Source of the DNA: Microbacterium sp. HD4P20
GTDB taxonomy: Bacteria > Actinomycetota > Actinomycetes > Actinomycetales > Microbacteriaceae
Length of the DNA stretch: 64,000 nt
Assembly (NCBI RefSeq): GCF_019449275.2
Contig: NZ_JAHZQZ020000018.1
Span: forward strand, 1-64,000
Direction of reading: 5' to 3'
Part shown: positions 51,461-61,608 of the stretch, in pieces
How the letters are laid out: every line of letters begins with the position of its first letter
Numbering within the stretch: the first letter of the stretch is position 1
Notes under the pieces: generated by a model
Told to the model about the DNA's origin: nothing
Seen by the model: only the letters and a program-made list of their open reading frames with translations
Databases searched by the model: none
Translations under genes and position numbers: made by a program

Positions 51461-53622
51461 CGCACCGCCCGCGCGCGGCGCCGCCGCTGCACGTTGGCCA
51501 TGGTGCGGTCCTGCAGGTCCGTCAGCGGTTTGCCGTCGTCACCGATGTTGTGGCGCACCCACTCGCCGTCGGGCCCGAGATGCCACGAACTCGTCGTGTC
51601 GCTCATCGCAAGCGTGAAGAGTTCGTCGAGCTCTCGCCGGTGCGCCGGTGCACTCACCCGCACGAGCGCCTCGACGCGTCGGTCGAGGTTGCGGTGCATC
51701 ATGTCGGCGCTTCCGATGTAGATCTGCGGGTCGCCGTCATTGTGGAACGCGAAGATGCGCGAGTGCTCGAGATAGCGGCCCAGGATGCTGCGAACGGTGA
51801 TGTTCTCGCTCAGTCCCGGCACACCGGGCTTGAGCGAGCAGATGCCCCGCACCCACACCTCGATCTTCACGCCGTCCTGGCTCGCCCGGTAGAGCGCGTC
51901 GATGATGAGCTCGTCGACCATCGAGTTGACCTTGATGCGCACGCTCGCGGGTTTGCCGGCGAGGGCGTTGCGCCGCTCCTTCTCGATCAGTCGCAGCAGG
52001 CCCTTGCGCAGATGCAGCGGCGCGACGAGCAGACGCTTGAACTTCTTCTCGATCGCATAGCCGCTCAGCTCGTTGAACAGGCGGGTGAGGTCGCGACCGA
52101 CCTGGTCGTCGGCGGTGAAGAGCCCGAAGTCCTCGTAGATGCGGCTGGTCTTGGGGTTGTAGTTGCCCGTGCCGATGTGGCTGTAGCTTCGCAGCACGCC
52201 GCCCTCCTGGCGGATGACCAGCGCGAGCTTGCAGTGGGTCTTCAGGCCCACCAGGCCGTAGACGACGTGCACGCCGGCCTTCTCGAGCTTGCGCGCCCAC
52301 ACGATGTTGTTCGCCTCATCGAAGCGCGCCTTGATCTCGACGAGCGCCAGTACCTGCTTGCCCGCTTCGGCGGCATCGATGAGCGCCTCGACGATCGGGC
52401 TGTCGCCCGACGTGCGGTACAGCGTCTGCTTGATCGCGAGAACGTGCGGGTCCTTCGCGGCCTGCTCGAGGAAGGCCTGCACGCTGGTCGCGAACGACTC
52501 GTACGGGTGGTGCACCAGCACATCGCCCTTGCGGATCGACGCGAAGATGTCGGGGCGCTCGTTGTTGTCTCCGGGCTGGAACGCCAGTGCGGTGGTCGGC
52601 ACGTGCGGCTTGTAGCGCAGGTCGGGCCGATCGATGCGGGAGAGGTCGAACAGGCCTCGCAGATCGAGCGGGCCGGGCAGGCGGTAGACCTCCTGCTGCG
52701 TGATGTCGAGCTCCTTCAGCAGGAGGTCGAGGGTCACCTCGTCCATGTCGTCGGTGATCTCGAGCCGGATCGGCGGTCCGAAGCGGCGACGGAGGAGTTC
52801 GGCCTCGAGGGCCTGGATGAGGTTCTCGGTCTCGTCCTCCTCGATCACGACGTCCTCGTTGCGGGTGAGGCGGAAGGCGTGGTGGTCGAGCACCTCCATG
52901 CCGGGGAAGAGGTCGTCGAGGTGGTTGGAGATGAGATCCTCCAACGGCAGGTAGCGGGCGACCCCGTCGACCGGCGGCAGCGCGACGAAGCGCGGGAGCA
53001 TCGGCGGCACCTTCAGACGCGCGAACTCCTGACGCCCGGTGCGGGCGTTGCGGATGCGGATGGCGAGGTTGAGCGAGAGCCCCGAGATGTAGGGGAACGG
53101 ATGCGCCGGGTCGACGGCCAGCGGCATCAGCACCGGGAACACCTGGGACTGGAAGTAGTCGTACAGTCGCGTCCGCTCGTCGCCGTCCAGGGCGTCGTAA
53201 GAGATCACGCGGATGCCGGCATCCGCCATCGCCGGCTTGACGCCGTTCGTCCAGGCAGCCGCATGACGGAGCTGCAGTCGGTGCGCTTCGGCCGAGATGT
53301 CGGCGAGGACGTCGACCGGCACCCGGCCGACGTTGGTCGGCACCGCGAGGCCCGTGACGATGCGCCGCTTGAGCCCGGCCACTCGCACCATGAAGAACTC
53401 GTCGAGGTTGCTTGCAAAGATCGCGAGGAAGTTCGCCCGCTCGAGCACGGGGAGGTTCGGGTCCTCGGCCAGTTCGAGAACGCGCTGATTGAAGGAGAGC
53501 CAGCTCACTTCTCGGTCCAGATAGCGGTGGTCCGGCAGTTGTGAGTCGAACGCCTCCGTCATGTCGAAGTCGTCGTCGTCCGCGTCGCCCAGACCCGCGT
53601 CGAGCACCTCGGGTTCGATCAT
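51457..53622 (-). CDS. ppk: polyphosphate kinase 1
   Basis: 721-residue enzyme that makes inorganic polyphosphate from ATP. The N-terminal part starts with [16 protein letters not shown], and the two phospholipase D-like domains contain the conserved [11 protein letters not shown]is (autophosphorylated residue) and a second His in [15 protein letters not shown]. Length is normal. It is coupled to mutT1 and lies near pst, phoU and senX3-regX3, in a phosphate-related neighbourhood. Starts other than the ATG at 53622 are not favoured. Confidence 0.95.
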   Translation of the reverse strand: MIEPEVLDAGLGDADDDDFDMTEAFDSQLPDHRYLDREVSWLSFNQRVLELAEDPNLPVLERANFLAIFASNLDEFFMVRVAGLKRRIVTGLAVPTNVGRVPVDVLADISAEAHRLQLRHAAAWTNGVKPAMADAGIRVISYDALDGDERTRLYDYFQSQVFPVLMPLAVDPAHPFPYISGLSLNLAIRIRNARTGRQEFARLKVPPMLPRFVALPPVDGVARYLPLEDLISNHLDDLFPGMEVLDHHAFRLTRNEDVVIEEDETENLIQALEAELLRRRFGPPIRLEITDDMDEVTLDLLLKELDITQQEVYRLPGPLDLRGLFDLSRIDRPDLRYKPHVPTTALAFQPGDNNERPDIFASIRKGDVLVHHPYESFATSVQAFLEQAAKDPHVLAIKQTLYRTSGDSPIVEALIDAAEAGKQVLALVEIKARFDEANNIVWARKLEKAGVHVVYGLVGLKTHCKLALVIRQEGGVLRSYSHIGTGNYNPKTSRIYEDFGLFTADDQVGRDLTRLFNELSGYAIEKKFKRLLVAPLHLRKGLLRLIEKERRNALAGKPASVRIKVNSMVDELIIDALYRASQDGVKIEVWVRGICSLKPGVPGLSENITVRSILGRYLEHSRIFAFHNDGDPQIYIGSADMMHRNLDRRVEALVRVSAPAHRRELDELFTLAMSDTTSSWHLGPDGEWVRHNIGDDGKPLTDLQDRTMANVQRRRRARAVR

Positions 53623-53673
53623 CTCCTCATCATTGCAGGGTCGCGTGACGAGAGTGTGAACAGGATGCGGTCG

Positions 53674-54372
53674 TCAGGTCTGGCTGCGCTCGCGGGGCGC
53701 GGGGATCTGGTCGTCCTCGTACACGTTGAAGCGGTAGCCGACGTTGCGCACCGTGCCGATGAGCTGCTCGAGGTCGCCGAGCTTGGCCCGCAGGCGCCGC
53801 ACGTGCACGTCGACCGTGCGGGTGCCGCCGAAGTAGTCGTATCCCCACACCTCGCTCAGCAGCTGCTCCCGGGTGAAGACGCGAGAAGGGTGGGTGGCGA
53901 AGAAGTGGAGGAGCTGGAACTCCTTGTAGGTCAGATCCAGCGGCTTGCCATGCACCTTCGCCGAGTACGACGACTCGTCGATCGTGATGCCCGAGGTCTG
54001 GATGCGCGTCGAGACCTGCTCAGCCGACTGGCGTCCGACCGCCAGCCGGATCCGCGCGTCGACTTCGGCCGGACCGGCCGTGACCAGGATGACGTCGTCG
54101 ATGCCCCAGTCCGTCGACACCGCCGTGAGGCCACCCTCGGTGACGATCAGGAGCAGTGGGGCGTCCAGGCCCGTCGTGTTGAGGATCTTGCACAGCGACT
54201 TCGCGCCGACCAGGTCGACGCGGGCGTCGACGAAGATGATGTCGGCGCTCGGGGCGTTGACCAGTTGGGCCGGTTCGGCCGGGATCTGGCGCACGCGGTG
54301 GCTCAGCAGTTCGAGCGAGGGCAGCACAGGACCGCCTCCCTGAGCGGAGCTGAGGACCAGGAGCTGAGCCAA
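53674..54372 (-). CDS. glnR: GlnR nitrogen regulator (orphan OmpR-type)
   Basis: 232-residue transcription factor. The N-terminal receiver-like domain has the GlnR landmarks [50 protein letters not shown] and lacks the usual acidic phospho-pocket. The C-terminal winged helix ([57 protein letters not shown]) binds DNA. It controls nitrogen assimilation genes. The start is TTG 54372, supported by GGAAGG with 7-base spacing; an ATG farther upstream gives an unrelated Arg-rich extension. No partner kinase is adjacent, as expected. Confidence 0.9.
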   Translation of the reverse strand: MAQLLVLSSAQGGGPVLPSLELLSHRVRQIPAEPAQLVNAPSADIIFVDARVDLVGAKSLCKILNTTGLDAPLLLIVTEGGLTAVSTDWGIDDVILVTAGPAEVDARIRLAVGRQSAEQVSTRIQTSGITIDESSYSAKVHGKPLDLTYKEFQLLHFFATHPSRVFTREQLLSEVWGYDYFGGTRTVDVHVRRLRAKLGDLEQLIGTVRNVGYRFNVYEDDQIPAPRERSQT

Positions 54373-54514
54373 TGCGTCGCCTTCCCGGCGCGTGGGCGAG
54401 CGCCGTGCCCCCAGTGTAGGGCGTGCGGGCCACCGTGAATTCGCCGTGATGACGCGCCGAGACATCCGTTTCTATGCGCCGGCGGCCGAGGTGAGCGAAG
54501 ATAGCCGTGTGGCC

Positions 54515-54799
54515 GTGCCCGAACTCGCTCCCCGTCGCACGCTCGGCGGCGTCGTAGCCGTGTGGGTGCTCGCCGCCCTCATGGGGGTCGCGGTCGGCGT
54601 CTTCGCGGCGGAACAGTGGCGGGGCGCGTGGCTGGCCGTCGGGTTGGGTGCCTGCCTCGTCGCAGCTTTCGCCGTCCAGCTCTGGTCGGGTCGCTCCCAA
54701 GGATTCACCGAGCGGGTCGCCGCCGGCGTTCTCGGGTCGGCGCTGGTGATGGGGGTCATCAGCCTCGGTTTCGGTCTCGCCTCGATCGTTCCCGGTTAG
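54515..54799 (+). CDS. small membrane protein, unknown function
   Basis: 94-residue protein with three hydrophobic helices (about 11-32, 38-56, 68-92) and a short basic N-terminus. No family recognised. GTG 54515 is chosen because TAGCCG lies 7 bases before it, matching the leaderless pattern of the region. An ATG at 54449 in the same frame would give 116 residues with a polar start; the choice is uncertain. It ends 10 bases before the next small gene. Confidence 0.6.
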   Translation: MPELAPRRTLGGVVAVWVLAALMGVAVGVFAAEQWRGAWLAVGLGACLVAAFAVQLWSGRSQGFTERVAAGVLGSALVMGVISLGFGLASIVPG

Positions 54800-54809
54800 A
54801 CTCGGTCGC

Positions 54810-54923
54810 ATGGATCTCGTCGCGCTCGAACTGTTCTTCGTGGGCCTGCTGGGCCTGGCGTCGCTCGCGATCGTCTTCGTGTCTGCGGTGGTCGTGAAGA
54901 ACCTGTACCGCGGCCAGCGTTGA
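54810..54923 (+). CDS. 37-residue single-helix membrane peptide
   Basis: A short gene of 37 codons: an acidic start (MDLVALE), one strong transmembrane helix (LFFVGLLGLASLAIVFVSAV) and a basic end (KNLYRGQR). The A of ATG is 7 bases after TAGACT (54797-54802), a good leaderless start, and all codons fit the local bias. Its stop overlaps or abuts the FABP gene. Function unknown; possibly a regulatory membrane peptide. Confidence 0.65.
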   Translation: MDLVALELFFVGLLGLASLAIVFVSAVVVKNLYRGQR

Positions 54924-54934
54924 CGGGTCGCGTC

Positions 54935-55540
54935 GTGATCGAACTGCCGACCGACCTTCCCGCCGACCTCGTCCCCCTGTCGTGGCTTGTGGGGGTGTGG
55001 GACGGCACCGGTGTCATCGACTATGGCGATCACGCGTTGACCGGCGAGTTCACCCATCGGGTCAGCTTCAGCCACGACGGCGGGGACTACCTGAACTACT
55101 CCGCCGAGGCGTGGCTGCATGACGGCGGCGACGGCAGCGGCGCCCGGACCCGCCTCGTCGCCGAGATGGGCTACTGGCGACTGTCCCGCACCGCGGGCGA
55201 GTCCGACCCCGGCCCGGGCCTGCTGCCGCCGCTCGCGTCGCCGGTGGTGCGCACCGCCGACGACGTCGAGCTGCTGCGCAACCCCGAGGGCGGGTTCGAC
55301 ATCGAGGCGGTGATCGTCCACGCCGACGGCGTGAGCGAGTTGTATCTCGGCCAGATCCGCGGACCTCGCATCGACATCGCGACCGACGCGGTGGTGCGGC
55401 CCGCGAGCGCGAAGGCGTACGCCGCCGCGACGCGGATGTACGGCCTTGTCGACGGCCATCTGCTGTGGGCGTGGGACATCGCAGCGCTGGGTCATGAACT
55501 GGGCGCGCACGCGTCGGCGCGCCTGGCGCGGGCCGAGTGA
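54935..55540 (+). CDS. FABP/nitrobindin-family heme-binding protein
   Basis: 201-residue beta-barrel protein of the nitrobindin (THAP4-like, Rv0813c) family, which binds heme and can isomerise peroxynitrite. The N-terminal GVWDGTG loop is diagnostic, with further barrel strands GEFTHRVSFSHDGGDYLNYSAEAW and MGYWRLSR. GTG 54935 (IELPTDLPADL...) is the family-like start; a TTG at 54920 is an alternative. It is coupled by overlap to ygfZ. Confidence 0.82.
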   Translation: MIELPTDLPADLVPLSWLVGVWDGTGVIDYGDHALTGEFTHRVSFSHDGGDYLNYSAEAWLHDGGDGSGARTRLVAEMGYWRLSRTAGESDPGPGLLPPLASPVVRTADDVELLRNPEGGFDIEAVIVHADGVSELYLGQIRGPRIDIATDAVVRPASAKAYAAATRMYGLVDGHLLWAWDIAALGHELGAHASARLARAE

Positions 55541-56643
55541 TGACCACGCCGTACTCGGCGCTGCCCGGAGCCGTCGTGGATGACGCCGGTCTGCAGCACC
55601 TCGGGAGCCCGCTCGTGGAGCAGCGGCGCCTCGCGGCGGGCGAGGCGGTCGTACCTCTCGGCGACCGGGCGGTGCTGGCTGTCTCGGGCGAGGACCGGCT
55701 GTCGTGGCTGGACTCGCTGTCTTCGCAGTCGCTCGCCCATCTGCCGCCCGGCGTCGGCACCGAGACGCTCGTGCTCGACCCCCAGGGGCGCGTGGAGCAC
55801 GCGGCATCCGTCCTCGACGACGGCGAGACGACCTGGTTGATCGTCGACCGCGGCGACGCTGAGGGACTGCTGGCATGGCTGCGCAAGATGCGCTTCCGGT
55901 TGCGTGTCGATCCGCGCGTCGCCGATGACCATGCCGTGGTCGGTGGCGTCCCCGCGGCCCTCGCCCGCATCACACCGGCCGCACCAGCGGGTCTGGCATT
56001 GATCTGGGCGGACCCGTGGCCGGCCGTCGCCATCGGCGGGCACGCGTATGCCGCAGTCGAGCCGCATCCCGGTGCCGAGCGCGCGTGGGCCGAGGCGATC
56101 GTCACACGCGATGAAGAGGCCCGGATGCTGCAGGCCGCGGCCGACGGCGAGCTCGCGCTCGCGGGGCTCGTCGCCGCGGACGCGCTGCGCGTGGCCGCGT
56201 GGCGCCCGCGCTGGGCGAACGAGGCCGACGAGCGCACACTGCCGCACGAGGTGGACTGGCTGCGCACCGCGGTGCACCTCGAGAAGGGCTGCTACCGCGG
56301 CCAGGAGACGGTGGCCAAGGTGCACAACCTCGGTCACCCGCCGCGTCGCCTGGTGGCGCTGCAGCTGGACGGCAGCGAGAGCGTCCTTCCGGCTCGAGGC
56401 GCCGTCGTGCGAGTGAACGGTGACGAGGTGGGGGCGGTGACCTCGGCCGCGTTCCACCACGAGGAGGGCCCCATCGCGCTCGCCGTGGTGCGGCGCTCAG
56501 TGGCTCTCGACGCTCAGCTCACGGTCGACACCGAAGACGGCGTGATCGCGGCCGCGCAAGAGGTCGTGGTGCCACCGGACGCGGGATCGACGGCGAATGT
56601 GCCGCGGCTGACCAGGCTGTCGCGCCGGCCGGCGGCCCAGTAG
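55537..56643 (+). CDS. ygfZ: YgfZ/GcvT-like folate-binding protein
   Basis: 368-residue tetrahydrofolate-binding protein implicated in Fe-S cluster repair. The signature KGCYRGQETVAK is present with the GcvT-fold N-terminal region (GDRAVLAVSGEDRLSWLDSL). The GTG start at 55537 overlaps the FABP stop. Pairing of these two genes is conserved in actinobacteria and suggests joint handling of oxidative or nitrosative damage. Confidence 0.9.
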   Translation: MMTTPYSALPGAVVDDAGLQHLGSPLVEQRRLAAGEAVVPLGDRAVLAVSGEDRLSWLDSLSSQSLAHLPPGVGTETLVLDPQGRVEHAASVLDDGETTWLIVDRGDAEGLLAWLRKMRFRLRVDPRVADDHAVVGGVPAALARITPAAPAGLALIWADPWPAVAIGGHAYAAVEPHPGAERAWAEAIVTRDEEARMLQAAADGELALAGLVAADALRVAAWRPRWANEADERTLPHEVDWLRTAVHLEKGCYRGQETVAKVHNLGHPPRRLVALQLDGSESVLPARGAVVRVNGDEVGAVTSAAFHHEEGPIALAVVRRSVALDAQLTVDTEDGVIAAAQEVVVPPDAGSTANVPRLTRLSRRPAAQ

Positions 56644-56648
56644 GCGCC

Positions 56649-57761
56649 GTGAGCGGCGACGCCGATTCGGCTCCCATCACCCGAGCGGTGCCGACGGGGT
56701 GGCGTGCGCGCCTGGATCTGCGGCCCAACGCCTGGCGCGTGCGGGACTCGGCGATCGCCATCGTGCAGATCACGGTCGCCGCCACCGGCGCATGGGCGTT
56801 CTCGCTGTACGTGCTCGGGCATCCCGCGCCACTGCTGGCGGCGACGGTCACCGTCTCGAGCCTCGGGCTGGTGCGCGACGCGAGGCCACGGCGCGTGCTC
56901 GAGACGGTGATCGGGATGCTGGTGGGCATCATCGTCGCCGATGCGTTCGTGCTCGTGGTGGGGCCCGGCTGGTGGCAACTCGCCCTCGCGCTGGGGGCGA
57001 CCCTGTTCGTCGCGCGGTTCCTCTCGCCCTACCCGCCGTTCGCGATCATGGCGGCCGTGCAGGCGGTGATCGTCATGACCCTTCCGGCCTCTCAACCGTT
57101 CGACCGGCTTGCAGACGGCGCCGTCGGCGGGGTTGCCGCTCTCTTGGTGACCGCGCTCATTCCGCGCAACCCGCGCCGCGAAGAAGTGCGCGACGGGCGC
57201 ACCGTCTTCTCGGCCGCCGCCGACGCCGCCAGGACGATCGTGCAGGCGCTGCGTCGCGGCGACGCGCTGCGGGCGGCGCGCGGGCTCGAGAAGGCTCGCG
57301 CGATCGCTCCGCACGTCGACAACTGGCGCGCATCCCTGGAATCGAGCATCGCCGTCTCGTCGTTCTCGCCGTGGCTGCGGCCGCAGCGTGCCGAGCTGCG
57401 ACGGCATCGCGCCGTGCTCGACGCGATGGATCTGGCCACGCGCAATCTCCGGGTCGTCGCTCGTCGCGCCGTGTACCTGTGCGACGACGGGCAGCGACGG
57501 CCCGTGCTGGCGGAGCTGCTCGCCGAGCTGATGCGCGCGGCGACGCTGGTGGAGGAGAGCCTCGACGACATCGCCCTGCAGCCGATCGCGCGGGAGGCCG
57601 TCGGGGCGGTGGCTGCCCGACTCGATCCCGTCGGCATCCTCCCGGACGGGTCGGTGAGCGAGCAGAACCTCATCACGGCGCTGCGTCCGCTCGCGGTGGA
57701 CCTGCTCACCGCGACGGGGATGACCTCGGTCGATGCCCGCGCGGTGCTGCCACGCCTCTAG
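56649..57761 (+). CDS. FUSC-family membrane protein (aromatic acid exporter-like)
   Basis: 370-residue protein with about six N-terminal helices (residues 35-170) followed by a long cytoplasmic helical domain with LSPYPPFAIMAAVQAVIVM in between. This matches FUSC/YccS-type exporters. GTG 56649 follows ygfZ by 5 bases. It converges with the methyltransferase gene and overlaps it by 4 bases. Substrate unknown. Confidence 0.8.
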   Translation: MSGDADSAPITRAVPTGWRARLDLRPNAWRVRDSAIAIVQITVAATGAWAFSLYVLGHPAPLLAATVTVSSLGLVRDARPRRVLETVIGMLVGIIVADAFVLVVGPGWWQLALALGATLFVARFLSPYPPFAIMAAVQAVIVMTLPASQPFDRLADGAVGGVAALLVTALIPRNPRREEVRDGRTVFSAAADAARTIVQALRRGDALRAARGLEKARAIAPHVDNWRASLESSIAVSSFSPWLRPQRAELRRHRAVLDAMDLATRNLRVVARRAVYLCDDGQRRPVLAELLAELMRAATLVEESLDDIALQPIAREAVGAVAARLDPVGILPDGSVSEQNLITALRPLAVDLLTATGMTSVDARAVLPRL

Positions 57762-58600
57762 TCCTCCGTGCGCGGGGCCACGGCATCCCACGGCACCGTC
57801 AGCTCGCCCAACCGCCATCGTGAACGCTCCCGCAGAGGCCATCCGGATGCCTCGAGCGCGGCCACGCTCGTGCGCCAACGGTGCTCGGCACCGAACGGCG
57901 ACACCGCCGCGGCGCGATCCCACTCCGCATCGAGTGCGGTCAGCAGAGCGTGCACGCGCTCGCCGGGCACGTTCCGGTGGATGAGCACTTTCGGGAGTCG
58001 CTCCGCGGCGATCGAGGGACGCTCCAGCCCCGCGAGGCGGAGCGAGACGGTGAAGGTGCGCGGCACGGCGTCGGCTCCGACGGCGACCCAGGTCGCGATA
58101 CGTCCGAGCTCGTCGCACGTGCCCTCCACGAGCACGCCATCGGTCGAGAGCCGTGCCGCCATCGAGGTCCACGCGGCAGGCACGTCGTGCTCGTCGTACT
58201 GGCGGAGCACGTTGAAGGCGCGGATCACCGCCGGTCGCCGATCCTCCGGCACCGGCACCTCGAAACCACCACGCGCGAATGACACGTGCGCATCGGCCGC
58301 GAATGAGGTCGTCCCCGCCCGCAACTCGGCCAGCTGCGCGCGGGCGCGCGCCACGCGGGCGGGATCGATCTCGAGGCCGAGCACTTCCACATCCGGGCGG
58401 ACGCGGGCAAGGCGCGCGTGCAGCTCCAAAGCCGTCACGCCGCTCGCGCCATACCCGAGGTCGATCACGAGCGGATCCGCGGCCCGTCGCAGTGCCGCGT
58501 GGCGAGCGATCCAGCGATCCACGCGCCGCAGCCGGTTGGTACCCGTCGTCCCGCGCGTGATCTGCCCGACCACGGCCGAGGACGAGCGGGCGGAAGGCAT
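57758..58600 (-). CDS. class I SAM-dependent methyltransferase
   Basis: 280-residue enzyme. Motif I is [16 protein letters not shown]; the acidic residue of motif II is in [13 protein letters not shown], and [23 protein letters not shown] continues the fold. Target unknown. ATG 58600 begins the homologous region; longer in-frame sequence to 58936 lies within the gpmA antisense and is not credible. Upstream bases show no clear RBS. It is divergent from gpmA. Confidence 0.78.
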   Translation of the reverse strand: MPSARSSSAVVGQITRGTTGTNRLRRVDRWIARHAALRRAADPLVIDLGYGASGVTALELHARLARVRPDVEVLGLEIDPARVARARAQLAELRAGTTSFAADAHVSFARGGFEVPVPEDRRPAVIRAFNVLRQYDEHDVPAAWTSMAARLSTDGVLVEGTCDELGRIATWVAVGADAVPRTFTVSLRLAGLERPSIAAERLPKVLIHRNVPGERVHALLTALDAEWDRAAAVSPFGAEHRWRTSVAALEASGWPLRERSRWRLGELTVPWDAVAPRTED

Positions 58601-58682
58601 GAGCCCATCGTCCCACCGAGAGCAGCTGTCCTGCGCGTCACGCGACCGGGGCAGCCTACGCGGCGCCGATATCATGGGGGCC

Positions 58683-59432
58683 ATGACCGCGCCCCATACG
58701 CTGATCCTCCTCCGACACGGCCAGAGCGAGTGGAACAAGACCAACCAGTTCACGGGCTGGGTCGATGTCCGCCTCACCGAGCAGGGCAAGGCCGAGGCCG
58801 CGCGCGGCGGGGAGTTGCTCGCCGAGTCGGGCATCCTGCCGGACGTCCTCCACACGTCGCTGCTCAGCCGCGCGATCCAGACCGCCGATATCGCGCTCGA
58901 CACCGCGGACCGGCTGTGGATCCCCGTGAAGCGCACGTGGCGTCTGAACGAGCGTCACTATGGCGCCCTGCAAGGCAAGGACAAGGCACAGACGCTCGAG
59001 GAGTTCGGCCAGGAGCAGTTCATGCTCTGGCGCCGTTCGTTCGACGTGCCGCCCCCGCCCCTGCCCGCCGACGACCAGTACAGCCAGGCCGGCGACCCCC
59101 GGTATGTCGGCATCGACGGCGACGTGCCCGACACCGAGTCGCTCAAGCTCGTGATCGACCGCATGCTGCCCTATTGGCACAGCGACATCGTGCCCGACCT
59201 GCGGGAAGGCAAGACGGTGCTGGTGACGGCGCACGGCAACTCCCTGCGCGGTCTCGTGAAGCACCTCGACGGCATCAGCGACGCCGACATCGCCGAGCTG
59301 AACATCCCCACCGGCATCCCGCTGGTGTACCGCCTCGACGAAGACCTGAAGCCGATCGGAACCGGCGAGTACCTCGACCCGGAAGCCGCGGCCGCCGGTG
59401 CCGCCGCGGTCGCCAATCAGGGCAAGGGCTGA
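58683..59432 (+). CDS. gpmA: 2,3-bisphosphoglycerate-dependent phosphoglycerate mutase
   Basis: 249-residue glycolytic enzyme converting 3- and 2-phosphoglycerate. The catalytic His is in [10 protein letters not shown], with [15 protein letters not shown], the Glu in [11 protein letters not shown] and the second His in [19 protein letters not shown] 58683 is 7 bases after TATCAT, indicating a leaderless mRNA. The order gpm, phoU/phoY, senX3, regX3 is conserved in actinobacteria. Confidence 0.95.
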   Translation: MTAPHTLILLRHGQSEWNKTNQFTGWVDVRLTEQGKAEAARGGELLAESGILPDVLHTSLLSRAIQTADIALDTADRLWIPVKRTWRLNERHYGALQGKDKAQTLEEFGQEQFMLWRRSFDVPPPPLPADDQYSQAGDPRYVGIDGDVPDTESLKLVIDRMLPYWHSDIVPDLREGKTVLVTAHGNSLRGLVKHLDGISDADIAELNIPTGIPLVYRLDEDLKPIGTGEYLDPEAAAAGAAAVANQGKG

Positions 59433-59437
59433 CCCAT

Positions 59438-59525
59438 CGCTCGTCGAGCGAGCGAGGAACGAGCGAGACGAAACGCCCCGGAGGAATCCAGGGCGTTTCG
59501 TCTCGCTCCGCTCGCTCAACGAGCG
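59438..59525. repeat. long inverted repeat between gpmA and phoU
   Basis: Left arm 59438-59478 and right arm 59491-59525 are near-complete inverted copies (a few inserted bases in the left arm) with a 12-base loop. Arms end in GACGAAACGCCC and GGGCGTTTCGTC. It lies between convergent genes and can stop transcription both ways. Confidence 0.8.
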
Positions 59526-59544
59526 GCGTAGATTCTGCGGCTGA

Positions 59545-60225
59545 CTACTCCTGCGGGGCGACGATGTCGATCGTGTCGGTCGACATCGTCCAGTCGCCCG
59601 TCGAGAGGTACGCGACCTTCTTCGCGACCGACACGGCGTGGTCGGCGAACCGCTCGTGGTAGCGACTGGCCAGCGTCGCATCGACCGTCGCCGCCGCCTC
59701 GCCCTGCCAGCTGTCGCTGAGGACCTTCTCGAACACCGACAGGTGCAGCTCGTCGAGCTTGTCGTCGGCGTTGCGGATCGCCTCGGCCATCGTGAGGTCC
59801 TGCGTGCGCAGCAGGTCGGCGAGCTGGCGCGCCGCCTCAACGTCGAGCTCGCCCATCTTCAGGAAGGTGGACTTCAAACCCTTCGGGATGGCCCGCTCGG
59901 GGAAGCGCATGCGCGTGAGCTGCGCAATGTGCTCGGCGATATCGCCCATGCGCTCGAGCGACGCGCTCATCCGCAGCGCGCTCACGACGATGCGCAGGTC
60001 ACGTGCGACCGGCTGCTGGCGGGCGAGGATCTCGATGGCGAGCTCGTCGAGAGCGATCGCCTTCTCGTCGATGACGGCGTCGGCGTCGATGACCTCTTCG
60101 GCGAGTGCGACATCACTCGTGCCGAAGGCCCGCGTCGCCTTGTCGATCGCCACCGTCACGAGTTCGGCGATCTCGACGAGACGTCCCTGGACGTCCTCGA
60201 GCGACTGGTGGAACACTTCGCGCAT
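59545..60225 (-). CDS. phoU: phosphate-signalling regulator PhoU
   Basis: 226-residue all-helical protein with two PhoU repeats (EVFHQSLEDVQGRLVEIAELVTVAI and the ERMGDIAEHIAQL metal-binding segment, ...YHERFADHAVSVAKKVAYL). It damps SenX3-RegX3 signalling when phosphate is plentiful, through contact with PstB and the kinase. ATG 60225 follows AAAGGTG (7-base spacing). It is divergent from senX3; a single GTTAACC half-site lies between. Confidence 0.93.
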   Translation of the reverse strand: MREVFHQSLEDVQGRLVEIAELVTVAIDKATRAFGTSDVALAEEVIDADAVIDEKAIALDELAIEILARQQPVARDLRIVVSALRMSASLERMGDIAEHIAQLTRMRFPERAIPKGLKSTFLKMGELDVEAARQLADLLRTQDLTMAEAIRNADDKLDELHLSVFEKVLSDSWQGEAAATVDATLASRYHERFADHAVSVAKKVAYLSTGDWTMSTDTIDIVAPQE

Positions 60226-60390
60226 GCGATGCACCTTTCTGAATCCGGGCACGCACCTGCCCCGCGCCTCGGCGATTCTCGCCAGCGAAGGTTAACGGAT
60301 GGTGCCGCCGTGGTGAATAGTAGTCGGCTCGCGTAGCCGGGCTCTGACGCCCGGACAGGACGCCGCCCGGCATGCCCCTACGCTGTTGGC

Positions 60391-61608
60391 ATGCACACCA
60401 CGCAGCTCGCGCTGCTGGCCCTTCTGGCGGGCATCGTCATCGGGGGCTCGATTTCCGCGGTCATCGTCGTCTCGCTGCGCGCACGTGATCGTGCGCGGGC
60501 CGAGACCTCGCTGGACATCCCCGACGGGGTTCGCGAGGTGCTTCACGGCATGGACGACGCCGCCGTGGTCGTGGACGCATCGTCGACGGTCCTCGCGGCG
60601 TCCGCCGCGGCGGCGCCCTTCGACCTCATCGAGGGCAGAGCGTTGCCGGCCGACGAGCTCCGGCACGTCGCCCGCGGCGCGCGCAGCGCCGAGACGACGG
60701 CGACGGAGACCCTGCGGCTTCGGCGCGGCGCGCCTCCGGCCGAGCCGCGCCTGGTCGTGGTGCGCGCCAGCCGCATCTCGCCGCGTCTCACTCTTCTGGT
60801 GCTGCGCGACATCACCGAGCGCGAGCGGGTGGAAGAGATGCGCCGGGACTTCGTCGCCAACACCAGCCACGAGCTGAAGACGCCGGTCGGCGCCGTCAGT
60901 CTGCTCGCCGAGGCCATCGAATCCGCCGCCGACGATCCGCCGCAGGTGCGCATCTTCGCGGCGAGGCTCTCGGCCGAGGCATCCCGTCTCGCCCTTCTCA
61001 CGTCGCGCATCATGAACCTGTCGCGCCTGCAGGCGTCGGATGAGCTGACCCAGCAGGACGTCTCGATCGACGAGGTCGTCGCCTCTGCCCTGGACGCCCA
61101 CGCCATTCAGGCGGACTCGGCCGGCGTCGACGTGGTGCGCGGTGGAACGCGCGGTGTCTACGTGCGTGGCGACGCTCAGGTGCTCAGCGAGGCGGTCGGC
61201 AATCTGATCGCGAATGCCATCGCGTACTCACCGCGCGGGTCGAGCGTGGGGATCGGCGTGAAGACCGCCGAGGGCATCGTCGAGATCGCCGTGACCGATC
61301 GCGGCATCGGTATCGCAGAGGGCGAGCAGGACCGGGTGTTCGAGCGCTTCTACCGCGCCGACCCGGCGCGTGCGCGTCGCACCGGCGGCAGCGGTCTGGG
61401 ACTGTCCATCGTGAAGCACGCGGTGCAGCGCCACGGCGGCGAGGTTCGGCTGTGGTCGCGTCCTGGCCGCGGCTCGACATTCACGATCCGCCTGCCGCAG
61501 ATCGATGCACCCGCCACCGATTCCTCGCCCAAGCGCAGCCGCAAGAAGAAGCGGCCCACCGCCGGGGCGACCTCACGCCCGATTTCCACGAACGGAGACC
61601 CCGTATGA
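60391..61608 (+). CDS. senX3: sensor histidine kinase SenX3
   Basis: 405-residue membrane kinase of the phosphate response. An N-terminal helix (about 6-28) is followed by a PAS-like region (45-145). The HisKA box is FVANTSHELKTPVG with the phospho-acceptor His; the ATPase N, G1 and G2 boxes are NLIANAIAYSP, DRGIGI and GGSGLGLSIVKH. The basic C-terminal tail is Ser/Lys-rich. ATG 60391 is 6 bases after TACGCT (leaderless). The stop overlaps regX3 (ATGA). Confidence 0.93.
   Translation: MHTTQLALLALLAGIVIGGSISAVIVVSLRARDRARAETSLDIPDGVREVLHGMDDAAVVVDASSTVLAASAAAAPFDLIEGRALPADELRHVARGARSAETTATETLRLRRGAPPAEPRLVVVRASRISPRLTLLVLRDITERERVEEMRRDFVANTSHELKTPVGAVSLLAEAIESAADDPPQVRIFAARLSAEASRLALLTSRIMNLSRLQASDELTQQDVSIDEVVASALDAHAIQADSAGVDVVRGGTRGVYVRGDAQVLSEAVGNLIANAIAYSPRGSSVGIGVKTAEGIVEIAVTDRGIGIAEGEQDRVFERFYRADPARARRTGGSGLGLSIVKHAVQRHGGEVRLWSRPGRGSTFTIRLPQIDAPATDSSPKRSRKKKRPTAGATSRPISTNGDPV

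Noticed and set aside
51100..53544. 814-codon plus-strand open frame
   Set aside because: Shadow of ppk; no recognisable domain.
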